The notes: generated by a model from the letters alone, not told the origin. Positions 37,856 through 47,507 are shown, counted from the stretch's first letter. The stretch: DNA of 47,760 nt from Streptococcus ovuberis (GCF_012396585.1 NZ_JAAXPR010000017.1:1-47760), one strand, 5' to 3'. Numbers and translations are program-made.

Positions 37856-37981
37856 ATGGTAAAAAGAAATGTTCCAGTAGTTCAAAACTACCATCAGGAC
37901 CCAGAGTGGCAAGATAATGTGTTTTGGGTGTTATTTCTGGTGAATGTTGTTGCTTTTGATTTAGCGAAGGTGGCACCATAA
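37856..37981 (+). other. Short open frame in the exporter-apbE gap, doubtful
   Basis: In the 430-bp gap before apbE a 41-codon frame reads MVKRNVPVVQNYHQDPEWQD followed by a hydrophobic WVLFLVNVVAFDLAKVAP. It stays open upstream without a start. No ribosome binding site is visible. It may be the relic of a small membrane protein. An extended -10 (TGCTATAAA, 38076-38084) behind it probably serves apbE. Confidence 0.25.
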
Positions 37982-38123
37982 AATGGCAAAATCTTAGGTT
38001 GTTGTAACCCTTTCTAAAACTTTAGTAGCCAGACGACTGAGAGCAGGCCCGATAAGCTAACTATGCGAGTGATGTTGCTATAAACGTTTTTAGACATAGA
38101 TTAAAGAGAAGAAGGATGAGTTC

Positions 38124-39050
38124 ATGCAAGCGAGTAGACGATGGAAGATGATGGGGACGGTGATTGATTTGCAGATTGAAGCCGAAGGAGCAGAAGCCTT
38201 GCTTGATCTCGCTCAGGAGAGGCTGGAAGCATTTGAGCTCATGTTCAGTGCCAATCGATCGGATTCTTATTTGGGAATGGTCAATCAAGCAGCTGGTCAA
38301 AGAGCTGTTCCTGTTCCAAAACTTCTATACGATTTGATTCAGAAAGGGAAGGTCGAAAGTCTCTTGCCTGATTCTAACCTTAATATTGCCTTGGGACCTG
38401 TTGTTCAGACTTGGCGAATTGGCTTTTCAGATGCCAATATTCCGGAGGCAGATGCTATTGCAAGGGCGCTGGCCTTGACAGATCCAGAAGGAATCGTCTT
38501 GAACGATGCTGAGCAGACTGTTTTTTTAGCCAAGGCTGGGATGAAAATTGATTTGGGAGCCCTGGCCAAGGGGTATTTTGCAGACTTGATTCTAGCTGAA
38601 TTGGTGGAAAAAGGTGCCTGCTCTGCCATGATCAACCTTGGTGGCAATGTTCTAGTGACAGGTCAGAATCCAAGGCGAGACAATGGATTGTGGTACATCG
38701 GGATTCAAGACCCTAAAAGGTCACGAGGTAAGCACCTAGGAATTCTTGCTATCTCAGAGCAATCAGTTGTGACGTCAGGAATTTATGAGCGAAAACTGGA
38801 GATTGAAGGCAAGAGCTATCATCATATTTTTGACAAGCAGACAGGTTATCCAATTACTTCTGATATGGCTAGTTTGACCATTGTGGCCAATTCATCCTTG
38901 GAGTGTGAAATTTGGACGACCAAGCTTTTTGGCAAATCCTGCTTGGAGGGCTTTCAACAAATCGAACAGGCCCCTCATATCGAAGGGATTCTCGTCACAG
39001 TGGATGGCAAGCTAGTCGTTACTAGTGGTTTGCGTGAATCATTTGATTAG
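38124..39050 (+). CDS. apbE: FAD:protein FMN transferase ApbE
   Basis: A 308-residue ApbE protein. It links FMN to Thr or Ser in DxxTGA[TS] motifs of flavoproteins. MMGTVIDLQIEAEGAEALL, the magnesium-site region KAGMKIDLGALAKGYFAD, GGNVLVTGQNP and SVVTSGIYER match the family. No signal peptide or lipobox is visible, so it may act in the cytoplasm. No intact substrate protein is seen nearby; a decayed frame ending TTDAITGASES lies at 10.8-11.1 kb. Confidence 0.9.
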   Translation: MQASRRWKMMGTVIDLQIEAEGAEALLDLAQERLEAFELMFSANRSDSYLGMVNQAAGQRAVPVPKLLYDLIQKGKVESLLPDSNLNIALGPVVQTWRIGFSDANIPEADAIARALALTDPEGIVLNDAEQTVFLAKAGMKIDLGALAKGYFADLILAELVEKGACSAMINLGGNVLVTGQNPRRDNGLWYIGIQDPKRSRGKHLGILAISEQSVVTSGIYERKLEIEGKSYHHIFDKQTGYPITSDMASLTIVANSSLECEIWTTKLFGKSCLEGFQQIEQAPHIEGILVTVDGKLVVTSGLRESFD

Positions 39051-39142
39051 CCAAAGGAAAAAATAGATAAAATCTAGTTGATGCTCATATAGCCCGTAGT
39101 CCTTTTTGGTAAACTGTCAGTAGTAACTAAAAAGGAGTTTAT

Positions 39143-39661
39143 ATGGTTGTTTCAATTCTTTTGATTGTTTTTCTAGTTAGGTTAGTATTTCTCAAAAAAT
39201 CTATCCGCAATGAACGAGCCATCTTGGCTGACGGTGGGTGTGAATATGGTGTAGAAAATACAAAGCGTCTGACTGTATTACATATCTTATTTTATGTGCT
39301 ATGTCTGATTGAATCAATTATTTATCGCGTTCATTTGGATTCTCTAGGAGTGTTAGGAATTGCTCTCCTCATTTTCTCTATGCTTATGCTCTATCTTGTA
39401 ACGCAATTATTAGGGGATATCTGGACAGTCAAATTGATGCTTCTAAAAAATCATCGATTTGTTGATCACTGGTTATTCAGAGTAGTCAAACATCCTAATT
39501 ATTTTTTGAATATTGTCCCAGAATTGATTGGCTTGGGACTATTATGCCATGCCAGATGGACTTGTATCCTTATTTTACCTTTATATGCGATTGTTTTGTT
39601 CATCAGGATTAAGGAAGAAGAGAAGCTTTTAAGGGATATTATTATTCCCAATAGTTTATAA
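39143..39661 (+). CDS. Isoprenylcysteine carboxyl methyltransferase-like membrane protein
   Basis: A 172-residue membrane protein with about four hydrophobic segments. The C-terminal VKHPNYFLNIVPELIGLGLL resembles the SAM-binding region of the ICMT/PEMT family (RHPxYxxN). The methyl acceptor in bacteria is unknown. AAAGGAG precedes the ATG. It stands alone between apbE and the convergent mnmE. Confidence 0.75.
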   Translation: MVVSILLIVFLVRLVFLKKSIRNERAILADGGCEYGVENTKRLTVLHILFYVLCLIESIIYRVHLDSLGVLGIALLIFSMLMLYLVTQLLGDIWTVKLMLLKNHRFVDHWLFRVVKHPNYFLNIVPELIGLGLLCHARWTCILILPLYAIVLFIRIKEEEKLLRDIIIPNSL

Positions 39662-39983
39662 GTAGTAGTGGCTCGATTCATTTAGGGAATGCCGTGTCAG
39701 TAATACTGAATTAAAATCAAAATTAGATGATTTAAGCTGATACCTGACTTTGGCTCGAATAAATATGCAAAAACTATCTTTTCACCTGTCATAGTGAGCT
39801 GAAAACATACTGCTGATACACAAGGTAAGTAACGGCCAGACCCATCTATTACTTATTCAATCTAATTTTGATTTTGAAAGAATATAAAAAATGGGAAATT
39901 TTGATTGATATAATAAAACCACCTGATCTTATTGGATGAAAAGAAGCAGGTGGTTTTTAGTTTTGTGAGATAAATGGTTTTTT
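39662..39983. terminator. Convergent gap with hairpin terminator (39915-39960)
   Basis: The 320-bp gap between the ICMT-like gene and mnmE holds no gene. At 39915-39958 AAAACCACCTG pairs with CAGGTGGTTTTT, giving a terminator that can stop transcription from either side; mnmE reads towards it on the minus strand. Confidence 0.75.
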
Positions 39984-41357
39984 CTATTTCCCCAAACAAA
40001 ATTGGCTAAAGAGTTGGGTGATGAGCTCGTCTGGTGCAGCTTCGCCAGTGATTTCACCGAGGATTTCCCAGCACCGGGTCATATCCACCTGAAGGAGATC
40101 GACCGGCATGCCAAGAGCAAGCCCTGTATTGACTGCTTCGAGGGCTTCGAGGGCTTTTTCAATCAAGGAGATGTGGCGACTGTTGGATAAATAGGTTGCA
40201 TCTTGCTCGACTAAGCCTGCATTGTCAAAGAAGAGCTGGTTAATGCGATCTTCGATTTGGTCAATATTTTGATTCTTGAGAACTGAGATAGGGATGAAAT
40301 TCTCTGGCAGTTCTTGGATTTCAATAGCTTGTGGAAGGTCGGTCTTGTTGAGCAGGATGATGCGGTTGCTGTCTTGGCTGATGCTTAGGAGCTGGCGGTC
40401 TTGATCGGTCAGTTTTTCGGCACTGTTGAGGACCAGAAGGACTAAATCAGCTTCCTCAAGGGCTTTTTTTGAGCGCTCAACACCGATTTTTTCCACAATA
40501 TCATCCGTTTCTCGAATACCCGCAGTATCAATCAGCTTAAGAGGGACACCTTTGATATTGACGTACTCTTCAATCACATCTCTAGTTGTTCCTGCGATGT
40601 CTGTTACAATGGCCTTATCTTCTCTGAGGAGATTATTGAGCAAGCTCGACTTGCCAACGTTTGGACGACCTATAATGGCTGTAGACAGACCCTCACGGAG
40701 AATTTTGCCACGTTTGGCTGTGCGCAAAAGGTTGGACAGGAGATTGGCAAAATCTTGCGTCTTTTCCCTCAGGAGTTGGGTAGTCATCTCTTCTACATCG
40801 TCGTATTCGGGGTAGTCAATATTGACTTCGACCTGGGCCAAGGTATTTAAGATTTCCTGTCGTGTGTTGGTGATGAGAGACTTGAGGGAACCATCCAGTT
40901 GCTTAATGGCGACATTCATGGCTTTATCGGTTTTAGCTCGGATAATGTCCATAACAGCCTCTGCTTGGGTCAAGTCAACACGGCCATTGAGGAAAGCACG
41001 TTTGGTAAACTCCCCTGGTTCAGCCATGCGTGCGCCTTGGCGAAGGAGGAGTTGCAGGATTTCATTCGTCACAGCAATACCGCCGTGAGTATTGATTTCC
41101 ACGACATTTTCTCGAGTAAAGGTGCGAGGAGCCAACATGACCGAGACCATGACTTCATCTAGGATCTTTTGAGTCTGAGGGTCAATGATATGCCCATAGG
41201 TGAGAGTATGGCTGGCAACTGCTTCTAAATTTTTTCCTTGGAAGACACGGTTGGCAATGGCCAGAGCCTCCGTTCCAGATAAACGGACAATGCCGATAGC
41301 CCCTTCTCCCAAAGGGGTTGCAATAGCAGTAATGGTATCAAATTCTTTGGTAATCAT
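39984..41357 (-). CDS. mnmE: tRNA modification GTPase MnmE
   Basis: A 457-residue GTPase that, with MnmG, modifies the wobble uridine of several tRNAs. The N-terminal folate-binding domain is followed by a G domain with [25 protein letters not shown] and NKTD. The C-terminal CLGK carries the functional Cys. It is monocistronic, divergent from the DUF2200-folate operon. Confidence 0.96.
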   Translation of the reverse strand: MITKEFDTITAIATPLGEGAIGIVRLSGTEALAIANRVFQGKNLEAVASHTLTYGHIIDPQTQKILDEVMVSVMLAPRTFTRENVVEINTHGGIAVTNEILQLLLRQGARMAEPGEFTKRAFLNGRVDLTQAEAVMDIIRAKTDKAMNVAIKQLDGSLKSLITNTRQEILNTLAQVEVNIDYPEYDDVEEMTTQLLREKTQDFANLLSNLLRTAKRGKILREGLSTAIIGRPNVGKSSLLNNLLREDKAIVTDIAGTTRDVIEEYVNIKGVPLKLIDTAGIRETDDIVEKIGVERSKKALEEADLVLLVLNSAEKLTDQDRQLLSISQDSNRIILLNKTDLPQAIEIQELPENFIPISVLKNQNIDQIEDRINQLFFDNAGLVEQDATYLSNSRHISLIEKALEALEAVNTGLALGMPVDLLQVDMTRCWEILGEITGEAAPDELITQLFSQFCLGK

Positions 41358-41477
41358 AAGCCTATTTTAGCGTAAAAGCGATTCAGAAGCAAGAAAAGGA
41401 GTAATAAACTAGGATGCGCTTCAACCGAAAAAGTAACCTCGGAAGGTGACTTAGAGTGAGGGTCTTGCTTAACTCTA

Positions 41478-41486
41478 TGGTATAAT
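41478..41486 (+). promoter_or_regulatory. Extended -10 promoter placed for a leaderless DUF2200-folate mRNA
   Basis: TGGTATAAT ends at 41486 and the ATG begins at 41493, six bases later. The transcript should start at or next to the start codon. No Shine-Dalgarno sequence is present and no clear -35 hexamer. The layout equals that of hemW. Confidence 0.65.
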
Positions 41487-41492
41487 AGCCCT

Positions 41493-41834
41493 ATGAAGAT
41501 TTTTAAGATGCCATTTGCAAGGGTGTATCCCTTGTATCTCAAAAAGGTTGAGCGTAAAGGGCGGTCTAAGGAAGAAGTAGATGCCCTGATTTTTTGGTTG
41601 ACCGGCTATGATGAAACCAGTTTAGCAACGGTATTAGAGAAACAACTCTCAATGGCTGATTTTTTCGAGCAGGCACCAGCTTTTAATCCTAAGGCCAATC
41701 TGATCAAGGGAACTATCTGTGGTGTACGTGTTGAAGCAATCGAAGATCCCTTGATGCAAAAAATCCGCTATCTGGATAAAATAATCGATGAACTAGCACG
41801 AGGGAAACATCTGGATAAGATAAGGAGGGTTTGA
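41493..41834 (+). CDS. DUF2200 family protein
   Basis: A 113-residue protein (MKIFKMPFARVYPLYLKKVE ... FWLTGYDE ... KANLIKGTICGVRVEAIEDPLMQKIRYLDKIIDELARGK) that matches DUF2200 over its whole length. Its function is unknown. It is the first gene of the folate operon, overlapping folC by one base (TGATG), so it is co-expressed with folate synthesis. Its start seems to coincide with the mRNA 5' end. Confidence 0.87.
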   Translation: MKIFKMPFARVYPLYLKKVERKGRSKEEVDALIFWLTGYDETSLATVLEKQLSMADFFEQAPAFNPKANLIKGTICGVRVEAIEDPLMQKIRYLDKIIDELARGKHLDKIRRV

Positions 41835-43120
41835 TGGGACACAGTGAACAGAAAAAAACTGTGAGTTATGAAGAGAGTTTAGATTGGATCCACGGAAAAT
41901 TAAAGTTTGGTATCAAACCAGGACTCAGACGTGTCGAATGGCTATTGGAACAATTGGACAATCCCCAAGATAAAATCAAGGGCATCCATATTGTAGGGAC
42001 TAATGGCAAAGGGTCTACAGTGGCTAATCTCCAGCATATCTTAACAGCTAGTGGCTATAAGGTCGGCTCTTTTACATCGCCTTACATCGTTGAGTTTAGA
42101 GAGAGGATCTCTGTTGACGGCCAGATGATTAGTCAGTCTGCTTTGATGGAGTTGGTGGATCGGGTCTATCCAATTGTAGAAGCTCTGCCGAAGGCGACAG
42201 GTTTTGAACCTGCGACAGAGTTTGAAGTGATTACGGTCATGATGTTCTTGTATTTTGCGGAGTTTGAACCTGTTGATGTCGTTTTAGTTGAAGCGGGTCT
42301 CGGTGGGCGATTGGATTCGACCAACGTTTTTAGGCCACTGTTGAGCATTTGTCCGTCTATCGGGTTGGATCATCAACCGATTCTTGGCGATACGCATGTG
42401 GCAATCGCTCGTGAAAAAGCAGGAGTCATCAAATCAGCTGTTCCCTTTTTGTTTGCCAGTGACCGTCAGGATGTGACTGCTGTTTTTGAAGAGGTTTGTC
42501 AGTCTGTTGGAGCCCCCCTTTATCAGGAAGGTGTAGATTTTTCTCTTGAGGCCGGGGATTACAAAGATAAGGAAGGCAATCATTTGTCAGGAATTGTTCC
42601 TGGTCTTCCTGGGCGCCATCAAATCGTCAATGCTAGCCTCGCGATTAAAGCCTGTCTCTTACTGATGAAGAATTTTTCAAAACTCACAACGGAAACGATC
42701 AAGACAGGTTTGGCAACAAGTTCCTGGGTCGGGCGAACCGAACGTATAACGGACAATCTGATGTTAGATGGAGCCCACAATAATGAGTCTGTCAAAGCGC
42801 TTTGTGACTTACTCAGAGACCACTATGGCGATAAGCAGATTTCTATTTTGGTGGCTGCCATTGCTGGAAAACCGATTGAGTCTATGCTAGACCAGCTACA
42901 AGAAGTCGGGAAAGTAACGGTAACGACTTTTGATTATCCGACAGCGCTTGATCTGTCAGATTACCCTTCGCAGCTGCCAAGAGTAGGTGATTTTAGGCAA
43001 TGGCTGGCGCAGATTGAGCCCGCATCGTCAGGTATCTTTTATGTGGTGACAGGCTCTTTATACTTTATCTCGCAGGTCCGTAGAGATTTAATGAAAAAAC
43101 ACTATTCAGAAAAAATTTGA
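41834..43120 (+). CDS. folC: Folylpolyglutamate synthase
   Basis: A 428-residue Mur-ligase-like enzyme that adds glutamate to folates (and may act as dihydrofolate synthase). The ATP loop [30 protein letters not shown] and the metal-site [15 protein letters not shown] are present. AGGAGG (41823-41828) stands 5 nt before the ATG at 41834; an in-frame TTG at 41831 has poorer spacing. Confidence 0.94.
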   Translation: MGHSEQKKTVSYEESLDWIHGKLKFGIKPGLRRVEWLLEQLDNPQDKIKGIHIVGTNGKGSTVANLQHILTASGYKVGSFTSPYIVEFRERISVDGQMISQSALMELVDRVYPIVEALPKATGFEPATEFEVITVMMFLYFAEFEPVDVVLVEAGLGGRLDSTNVFRPLLSICPSIGLDHQPILGDTHVAIAREKAGVIKSAVPFLFASDRQDVTAVFEEVCQSVGAPLYQEGVDFSLEAGDYKDKEGNHLSGIVPGLPGRHQIVNASLAIKACLLLMKNFSKLTTETIKTGLATSSWVGRTERITDNLMLDGAHNNESVKALCDLLRDHYGDKQISILVAAIAGKPIESMLDQLQEVGKVTVTTFDYPTALDLSDYPSQLPRVGDFRQWLAQIEPASSGIFYVVTGSLYFISQVRRDLMKKHYSEKI

Positions 43121-43127
43121 GGAAAAT

Positions 43128-43691
43128 ATGACAAAGACAGAACAAGTTGAAGCTGCAGTCCGCCAGCTTTTACAAGCTTTAGGTGAAAATCCTGATCGCG
43201 AGGGACTCCTAGATACTCCTAAACGGGTTGCCAAAATGTATCAAGAGATGTGGACTGGTCTGGATAAGGACCCTAAGGATGAATTCACCGCTGTTTTTTC
43301 AGAAGGCCATGAAGAAGTGGTCTTGGTTAAAGATATCCCGTTTTATTCCATGTGCGAACATCATCTGGTTCCCTTTTATGGCGTAGCCCATGTTGCTTAT
43401 CTGCCAAGCAAGGGGCGGGTGACTGGGCTTAGCAAATTAGCCAGAGCTGTTGAAGTTGCTAGCAAACGCCCTCAGCTACAGGAACGTTTAACAGCTCAAG
43501 TTGCGACAGCCTTGGAAGAAGCCTTGGCTCCTGAAGGGGTCTTTGTGATGGTAGAAGCAGAGCACCTGTGCATGACCATGCGAGGTATCAAAAAACCTGG
43601 AGCAAAGACGGTCACTACTGTGGCCAAAGGCATTTTTAAGGAAGATGTCAACCAAAGACGGGAAATTTTAGACATGATTCAAAGGGGGTAG
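43128..43691 (+). CDS. folE: GTP cyclohydrolase I
   Basis: A 187-residue zinc enzyme that turns GTP into dihydroneopterin triphosphate, the first step of folate synthesis. Zinc ligands are in [12 protein letters not shown] and [24 protein letters not shown] and [13 protein letters not shown] are typical. It starts 7 nt after folC. Confidence 0.96.
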   Translation: MTKTEQVEAAVRQLLQALGENPDREGLLDTPKRVAKMYQEMWTGLDKDPKDEFTAVFSEGHEEVVLVKDIPFYSMCEHHLVPFYGVAHVAYLPSKGRVTGLSKLARAVEVASKRPQLQERLTAQVATALEEALAPEGVFVMVEAEHLCMTMRGIKKPGAKTVTTVAKGIFKEDVNQRREILDMIQRG

Positions 43692-43692
43692 T

Positions 43693-44493
43693 ATGGGCAT
43701 TCGAATTCACGAACTAGCAAATCGGGTAAGTATTATGGGAATCCTGAATGTGACACCAGATTCTTTCTCAGACGGAGGAAACTATGTCGAACTGGATAAG
43801 GCCCTGGCGCAGGTTGAGCAAATGCTGACAGAGGGGGCACTTGTCATTGATGTTGGCGGAGAATCTACAAGACCTGGTGCTACCTTTGTCTCCGTTGAGG
43901 AAGAGATTGCTCGTGTCGTACCTATTATTAAGGCTATCAAGGAACGTTTTGACTGCTTAGTGTCAATCGATAGCTACAAGACAGAAACGGTGCGGGCTGC
44001 TCTAGAGGCGGGAGCAGATATCATCAACGATGTCTGGGCAGGACTCTACGATGGACAAATGTTGCATTTAGCAGCAACATACGATGTCCCCATTATCCTC
44101 ATGCATAATCAGACGGAAGAAATCTATGAAGATATTACAGTAGAAGTGTGTGATTTTCTATCAGCGCGTGCTCAGGCCGCTTTAGATGCGGGAGTTAAGG
44201 CGGATAAGATTTGGTTGGACCCAGGCTTTGGCTTTGCTAAGAATCCTCAGCACAACATTGATCTCCTTAAAGGATTGGATCAAGTTTGCAAGCTAGGGTA
44301 TCCTGTGTTATTTGGGATTTCTAGGAAGCGGGTGGTTGACCATTTACTAGGTGGAGGAAGTAGTCCTTTAGACCGTGATCAGGCAACGGCAACCCTATCC
44401 GCTTATGCTATGGCTAAAGGGTGTCAGATGGTCCGAGTTCACAATGTTGCAGCCAATCGTGATGTGGCCAATATCTTAGAACAGTTGAGGTGA
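43693..44493 (+). CDS. folP: Dihydropteroate synthase
   Basis: A 266-residue TIM barrel that joins dihydropterin pyrophosphate with p-aminobenzoate, the target of sulfonamides. MGILNVTPDSFSDGG, DVGGESTRPGA and DPGFGFAKN are intact, and no insertion like those of resistant alleles is obvious near the N-terminal loops. One base separates it from folE. Confidence 0.96.
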   Translation: MGIRIHELANRVSIMGILNVTPDSFSDGGNYVELDKALAQVEQMLTEGALVIDVGGESTRPGATFVSVEEEIARVVPIIKAIKERFDCLVSIDSYKTETVRAALEAGADIINDVWAGLYDGQMLHLAATYDVPIILMHNQTEEIYEDITVEVCDFLSARAQAALDAGVKADKIWLDPGFGFAKNPQHNIDLLKGLDQVCKLGYPVLFGISRKRVVDHLLGGGSSPLDRDQATATLSAYAMAKGCQMVRVHNVAANRDVANILEQLR

Positions 44494-44495
44494 AG

Positions 44496-44855
44496 ATGGA
44501 TAAGATTTTTTTAAAAGACTGTCGATTTTATGGTTATCATGGTGCCCTTGCCGAGGAGCAAGTGCTGGGACAGATTTTTGTAGTGGATTGCGAGCTAGAA
44601 GTTGACTTACTGACTGCTAGTCTATCGGATCAGTTATCTGATACGGTTCACTATGGCATGGTCTTTGAAACCATAAAAGAACGGGTGGAAAACGAAAAAT
44701 ACCAATTAATAGAGCGCTTGGCTGGTGCTATTTGTAAGGATATCTTTGACCATTACCCAACAGTGATGGGAATCACTCTAACAATTAAAAAGGAAAATCC
44801 GCCGATCTCTGGTCACTATGCACATGTCGGAATCACCTTGGAGCGTCACAGATGA
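44496..44855 (+). CDS. folB: Dihydroneopterin aldolase
   Basis: A 119-residue aldolase that makes 6-hydroxymethyl-dihydropterin (MDKIFLKDCRFYGYHGALAEEQ ... ERLAGAIC ... KKENPPISGHYAHVGI). The ATG at 44496 has GAGGTGA in front, partly over the folP stop; an in-frame GTG at 44490 would fall in that site. It overlaps folK by 4 bp. Confidence 0.94.
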   Translation: MDKIFLKDCRFYGYHGALAEEQVLGQIFVVDCELEVDLLTASLSDQLSDTVHYGMVFETIKERVENEKYQLIERLAGAICKDIFDHYPTVMGITLTIKKENPPISGHYAHVGITLERHR

Positions 44856-45337
44856 GTCAGGTATTCTTAAGTTTAGGTAGCAATATGGGCAACCGAGCCA
44901 GTTATTTAGACCAGGCAGTTCAAGGGCTCAAACAGTTACCAGCCACTCAATTGCTAGCCATTTCGCCTATATATGAAACCAACGCTTGGGGGAAAACAGA
45001 TCAGGCAGACTTTCTCAATCTTTGCCTAGCCATTGACACAGATCTTTCACCGCAGGACTTGTTGCATCATACCCAGGCTTTGGAATTATCGCTGGGCCGG
45101 GAACGCCATGAACATTGGGGACCTCGAACGGTTGATATTGATATCTTGCTCTATGGTCAAGACGTGGTGCAGGAGGAAAATTTGACGCTCCCACATCCTC
45201 TGATGCAGGAGCGTGCCTTTGTCCTTGTTCCCTTGGCGGATATCGCTCCAACTATTCAACATCCTATTTTTCTTAAAAGCATAGCAGAGCTGCTAGAGGA
45301 AGTGAATGCTGAAGGGGTTAGAGCTGTCAATCAATAA
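44852..45337 (+). CDS. folK: Hydroxymethyldihydropterin pyrophosphokinase
   Basis: A 161-residue kinase that activates hydroxymethyl-dihydropterin. SLGSNMGNRASYLDQAV, LGRERHEHWGPRTVDIDILLYG and LPHPLMQERAFVLVPLADI are all present. It ends the operon here; in several pyogenic streptococci murB follows, but here the next gene is a surface protein. Confidence 0.95.
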   Translation: MSQVFLSLGSNMGNRASYLDQAVQGLKQLPATQLLAISPIYETNAWGKTDQADFLNLCLAIDTDLSPQDLLHHTQALELSLGRERHEHWGPRTVDIDILLYGQDVVQEENLTLPHPLMQERAFVLVPLADIAPTIQHPIFLKSIAELLEEVNAEGVRAVNQ

Positions 45338-45670
45338 AGAAATCATTTTCGTGTAAATCAGGAGGCTGGGACAAACATCCTAGTCTCTTCGTTTTATAAT
45401 TGTCAGTTACCCAAGATGCAGTGGTTGGCGTCAATTCTTATTGGTTTAACCCGTTCTAGAGCTTCCACTGAACAAGGGCATTAGGTATTTTAGTGTCAAA
45501 GACTCACTTCAATTTTCATTCTTCAACAGCCCCTTCGGTCATTGTTAGGGGCGGAGTGGGACTATAAAATCGGATGCTGATGAGTGATTTTTAGTCTACT
45601 CTTTTTGTGTTTTGTGATTAGATCAAATCGTCTAGACAAATGGTTTCAAGAAAATTTTTCAAAAAAATAC
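45338..45670. other. Gap between folK and the surface protein, with a hairpin
   Basis: No gene is seen in this 330 bp. GGAGGCTGGGACAAA (45360-45374) resembles a motif common between streptococcal genes, and a related GCTGGGACA occurs at 27152. A 6-bp hairpin (GCCCCT/AGGGGC, 45529-45552) is present. The sequence looks like the junction at which the surface-protein locus was placed. Confidence 0.4.
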
Positions 45671-45682
45671 TTGACCAGTTAA
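45671..45682. promoter_or_regulatory. AdcR-like box 1
   Basis: TTGACCAGTTAA differs from the AdcR consensus TTAACYRGTTAA at one position and includes the -35 hexamer. Confidence 0.65.
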
Positions 45683-45699
45683 TTAATTAGTGGTAAAAT
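45671..45699 (+). promoter_or_regulatory. Promoter of the surface protein gene
   Basis: TTGACC (45671-45676) and TAAAAT (45694-45699) are 17 bp apart, with a TG extension at 45691-45692. The -35 element is part of an AdcR-like box and a second box lies just behind the -10. Confidence 0.8.
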
Positions 45700-45702
45700 A
45701 GC

Positions 45703-45714
45703 TTAACTAGTTAA
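45703..45714. promoter_or_regulatory. AdcR box 2
   Basis: TTAACTAGTTAA is a perfect palindrome, identical to the box before rpsN. It covers the expected transcription start. The two box centres are 32 bp apart, about three helical turns, so two dimers could bind on one face. Confidence 0.85.
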
Positions 45715-45740
45715 CTAAATTCAGAAAGGATTTTTTTAGA

Positions 45741-47507
45741 ATGACAACCTCTAACAGAATTAGATTATTGACAGTTGCAGCCTTAGCAACAGTGACTTTA
45801 GTAGGGGCTGATACAGAGCCTAGGGTTTTTGCCCACACACATACAGCAGTTACTGCTGAGCAGGGAAATTTCAGCTTTACAGCTATCGTTTTAGGTGAAA
45901 ATGGTAAGACTTTGGCTAACAAGACAGTCAGTCTGACCCCAACTACTGGAAATGGGCAAAGCCTCTCAGCACAAACAGATGATAAAGGCATGGCCGTATT
46001 TTCTAGTCTACCTCTCAATACTAACTACAGCGTTAGTGTGAATGGCGTAGAAAAAGGTTACACTATTAGAAGTGGGGTAGCTGGTGAAGCGATGGTGGCT
46101 CGTTTTACGTTACCTGAGGATGGTATAGACACTCCAAACTACAGTACACAAAAAATTATGATAAAGGTAGTAGATGAGGAAGCAGAAGGTTTAGCTGGGC
46201 AAACCGTTGAGCTGAAAGATCCTACCGGGCAAGTTGTCGGACATGCGGTAACACAAGCAAATGGTCAGGTGGCGTTTGCTGATTCCCTCATTGACGGTAC
46301 CTTCTATGATATTTTCGTTAATGGCAAAGCGAAAACTAAACTTCGACCTGGACAAGATGGTGTCGCCTTTTTAGAAAGTAGTGAGATTGTTAAGCCGACT
46401 ACTGTAGCGCCTACACCAGTTGATGAATTAGAAGCTAAACGCGCTTATGTGGCTAAAGGCGCAGGAGTTGACTTGGATAAGGTTACGGTACTGGATACAC
46501 CTAAGGGCAAGGCTCTGATGTACCCGCATGATAATCATCACCACGTTATTTTAGTAGCGGATATTGATGTGACTAAACCTTTTAACGATGGTCATGACCA
46601 TCATGAACATGAGCATGATGCATCACCTGTATCTGGTCAATTCACCTTTGTAGCGACTGTTGTTGACCAATTAGGTAACGCCCTGCCTAACCGTGTTGTG
46701 AAATTGATTGATATTACGACTGGCGAAGGCAATGAGGTCGCTACAGCCAAAACAGATGAGAATGGTCGCGCTGTTTTAACCGGTTTGCCTTTGCTCAGAA
46801 GTCTAAGCGTGCTGGTGGACGGGAAGTCTCAAGGGCATACCGTTCGAACTGGTCAAGATGGCGATGAACGCTTCGGAGCTTTCATCGTTGATGGGGTAGG
46901 AACAAGTAAGCCAGTCGACAGCAAGCAAGTCTTGACTGTTCAGGTGCGTGATGAAGAAGCAGTAGGGTTGGCTGATCAGACAGTTACCCTAAAAGATAAA
47001 AATGGTCGCTTGGTTGCTGAAACAAGAACGGATAAAGAGGGGCGTGCCACCTTCAATAGCGGTTTAATAGACGGTCTCTTCTATGATGTTTTTGTCAATG
47101 GCAAAGCTCTGGCTAATGCATTTCCAGGACAAGAAATCTCCGTAGCTCTATCCGGGGATCAAATCGTAAAACCTTCCGTCAAAAAACAAGAGTCTAAACC
47201 AACTCCTAAAAAGCCAGATACGTTGAAAAAAGCTCCTGTCAAAGAAAAGGAAAAAATATCACATCCAAATCCATCGAATCTGAGTCCAAAAAACAAAGAA
47301 GTGATGCATTCTGCACAATCTGATAGAGCTAAAAAACCAGTGGCAAATCAGAATACAACTCCGAAGGCGACACAATCTGTCGCTAAAACAGAAAGCAAGA
47401 AAACATTACCTCATACAGGAGATAACAGAGGAATCGCAGTCCTTATCACAGGTCTGTTATCCTTCTTAGCCTTAATTGGTCTAGCTGTGAGAAAATCCCT
47501 ACGCTGA
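45741..47507 (+). CDS. LPXTG surface protein with duplicated Cna_B-like modules and histidine-rich segment
   Basis: A 588-residue cell-wall protein. A signal peptide covers about 1-31, cut near AHTHT. Residues 41-225 and 299-478 are two copies of one module, each with two prealbumin-like subdomains (NFSFTAIVLGENGKTLANKTV and QFTFVATVVDQLGNALPNRVV; then VDEEAEGLAGQTVELKD and RDEEAVGLADQTVTLKD). Between them lies a histidine segment: HDNHHH at 263-268, then nine residues with five His at 285-293, preceded by DLDKVTVLDTPKGKAL, which recalls histidine-triad proteins. A Lys/Pro-rich wall region and LPHTG (556-560), a membrane span and basic tail follow. Zinc binding on the surface, made when AdcR releases its operator, is the inferred role. 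SrtA would anchor it. AGAAAGGA precedes the ATG. Confidence 0.9.
   Translation: MTTSNRIRLLTVAALATVTLVGADTEPRVFAHTHTAVTAEQGNFSFTAIVLGENGKTLANKTVSLTPTTGNGQSLSAQTDDKGMAVFSSLPLNTNYSVSVNGVEKGYTIRSGVAGEAMVARFTLPEDGIDTPNYSTQKIMIKVVDEEAEGLAGQTVELKDPTGQVVGHAVTQANGQVAFADSLIDGTFYDIFVNGKAKTKLRPGQDGVAFLESSEIVKPTTVAPTPVDELEAKRAYVAKGAGVDLDKVTVLDTPKGKALMYPHDNHHHVILVADIDVTKPFNDGHDHHEHEHDASPVSGQFTFVATVVDQLGNALPNRVVKLIDITTGEGNEVATAKTDENGRAVLTGLPLLRSLSVLVDGKSQGHTVRTGQDGDERFGAFIVDGVGTSKPVDSKQVLTVQVRDEEAVGLADQTVTLKDKNGRLVAETRTDKEGRATFNSGLIDGLFYDVFVNGKALANAFPGQEISVALSGDQIVKPSVKKQESKPTPKKPDTLKKAPVKEKEKISHPNPSNLSPKNKEVMHSAQSDRAKKPVANQNTTPKATQSVAKTESKKTLPHTGDNRGIAVLITGLLSFLALIGLAVRKSLR

Noticed and set aside
40426..41162. 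Long plus-strand frames inside mnmE
   Set aside because: They are antisense shadows of a fully conserved mnmE coding sequence.
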